From: an uncultured Beijerinckiaceae bacterium
Lineage (GTDB): Bacteria; Pseudomonadota; Alphaproteobacteria; Rhizobiales; Beijerinckiaceae
Reading direction: 5' to 3'
DNA length: 6,761 bases
Assembly: GCA_937863205.1 (NCBI GenBank)
Contig: CALMGA010000034.1
Span: 1 to 6,761 of the forward strand
Position numbers and translations under genes: made by a program. This document shows, one piece after another, positions 6,600 through 6,761 of the stretch; the stretch's first letter is position 1; every line of letters begins with the position of its first letter. Under the pieces are notes generated by a model. It was given only the letters and a program-made list of their open reading frames with translations. It was not told where the DNA came from and made no database searches.

Positions 6600-6761
6600 T
6601 CAGCTGCGGCCCGGCCCGCTGGCGAAGAGGTAGGCATCGAGCAGCAGGCACGCGGCCGTGGGCACGCTGGCCAGCACCAGCGCCGCGCGCGGGTGCCGCG
6701 ACGCGAGGCGCTCGACGGCGGCAAGGCTCAGGGCGAACATCACGGCGAGCCCGGCCCAGCC
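6600..6761 (-). CDS. Partial membrane protein, C-terminal 53 residues, unknown family
   Basis: Reading leftward from the right edge, a frame is open for 53 codons and ends in TGA at 6600-6602; the start lies outside the window. The peptide is hydrophobic, with two likely membrane segments. The first runs through WAGLAVMFALSLAAVERL. After the short basic loop ASRHPR comes RAALVLASVPTAACLLLDAY, and the protein ends in LFASGPGRS. Third positions are almost all G or C, as in the neighbouring genes, and the hydrophobic pattern is coherent, which supports real coding. The family cannot be named from this fragment; the end of a multi-pass inner-membrane protein or transporter is plausible. It converges on ftsK with an 82-base gap that holds the hairpin at 6528-6547. 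Confidence 0.6.
   Translation of the reverse strand, partial: GWAGLAVMFALSLAAVERLASRHPRAALVLASVPTAACLLLDAYLFASGPGRS

Noticed and set aside
5482..6633. Plus-strand 383-codon frame overlapping the ftsK motor
   Set aside because: It is a shifted reading of the same strand, with His/Arg/Gly-rich nonsense composition inside a well-conserved motor domain.
3533..6724. Very long open frame (1063 codons) on the minus strand opposite ftsK
   Set aside because: It is antisense to a gene with complete FtsK motifs. Its translation is a His/Arg/Gly/Ala/Val-rich composition with no recognisable domain, as expected where GC-rich third positions remove stops from the opposite strand.

Overview
This is a GC-rich chromosomal window with third codon positions dominated by G and C. 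It looks like it comes from an alphaproteobacterium, most likely Hyphomicrobiales (Rhizobiales). The reasons are the base composition and three recognisable proteins. These are a short beta-class carbonic anhydrase, a HAMP histidine kinase with a YDLRTPSW stretch and a KINHDMRNMLASAQ phospho-acceptor box, and an FtsK motor whose N-terminal region carries an [10 protein letters not shown] motif. No tools were run, so family names rest on motifs and recalled relatives.

Layout, left to right. (1) A minus-strand gene enters from beyond the left edge and starts at 621. It encodes a disordered, low-complexity N-terminus followed by one membrane segment, and it has a clear ribosome binding site. (2) A 233-base divergent intergenic region follows, with a short palindrome and a 9-bp inverted repeat. 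(3) A complete plus-strand beta-carbonic anhydrase occupies 855-1520. (4) A small helical protein of unknown function (about 68 residues) lies at 1633-1839 and probably uses a TTG start. (5) A minus-strand membrane sensor histidine kinase lies at 1911-3374, convergent with the small gene. It has no response regulator beside it. (6) A divergent region of about 300 bases contains nested inverted repeats and a direct repeat. (7) A large plus-strand FtsK-type DNA translocase ends at 6517. It has a complete motor and gamma domain but no visible N-terminal transmembrane bundle. (8) A GC hairpin follows, then the last 53 codons of a minus-strand membrane protein that runs off the right edge.

The genes do not form an obvious operon. 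Carbonic anhydrase serves CO2/bicarbonate interconversion, the kinase senses an unknown signal, and FtsK moves DNA during chromosome segregation. I see no CRISPR array, tRNA, rRNA, insertion sequence, phage or defence island. The region reads as ordinary core chromosome. The points most worth a second look are the membrane-domain-less FtsK, the orphan kinase divergent to it, the small TTG-start protein, and two short in-frame peptide repeats.
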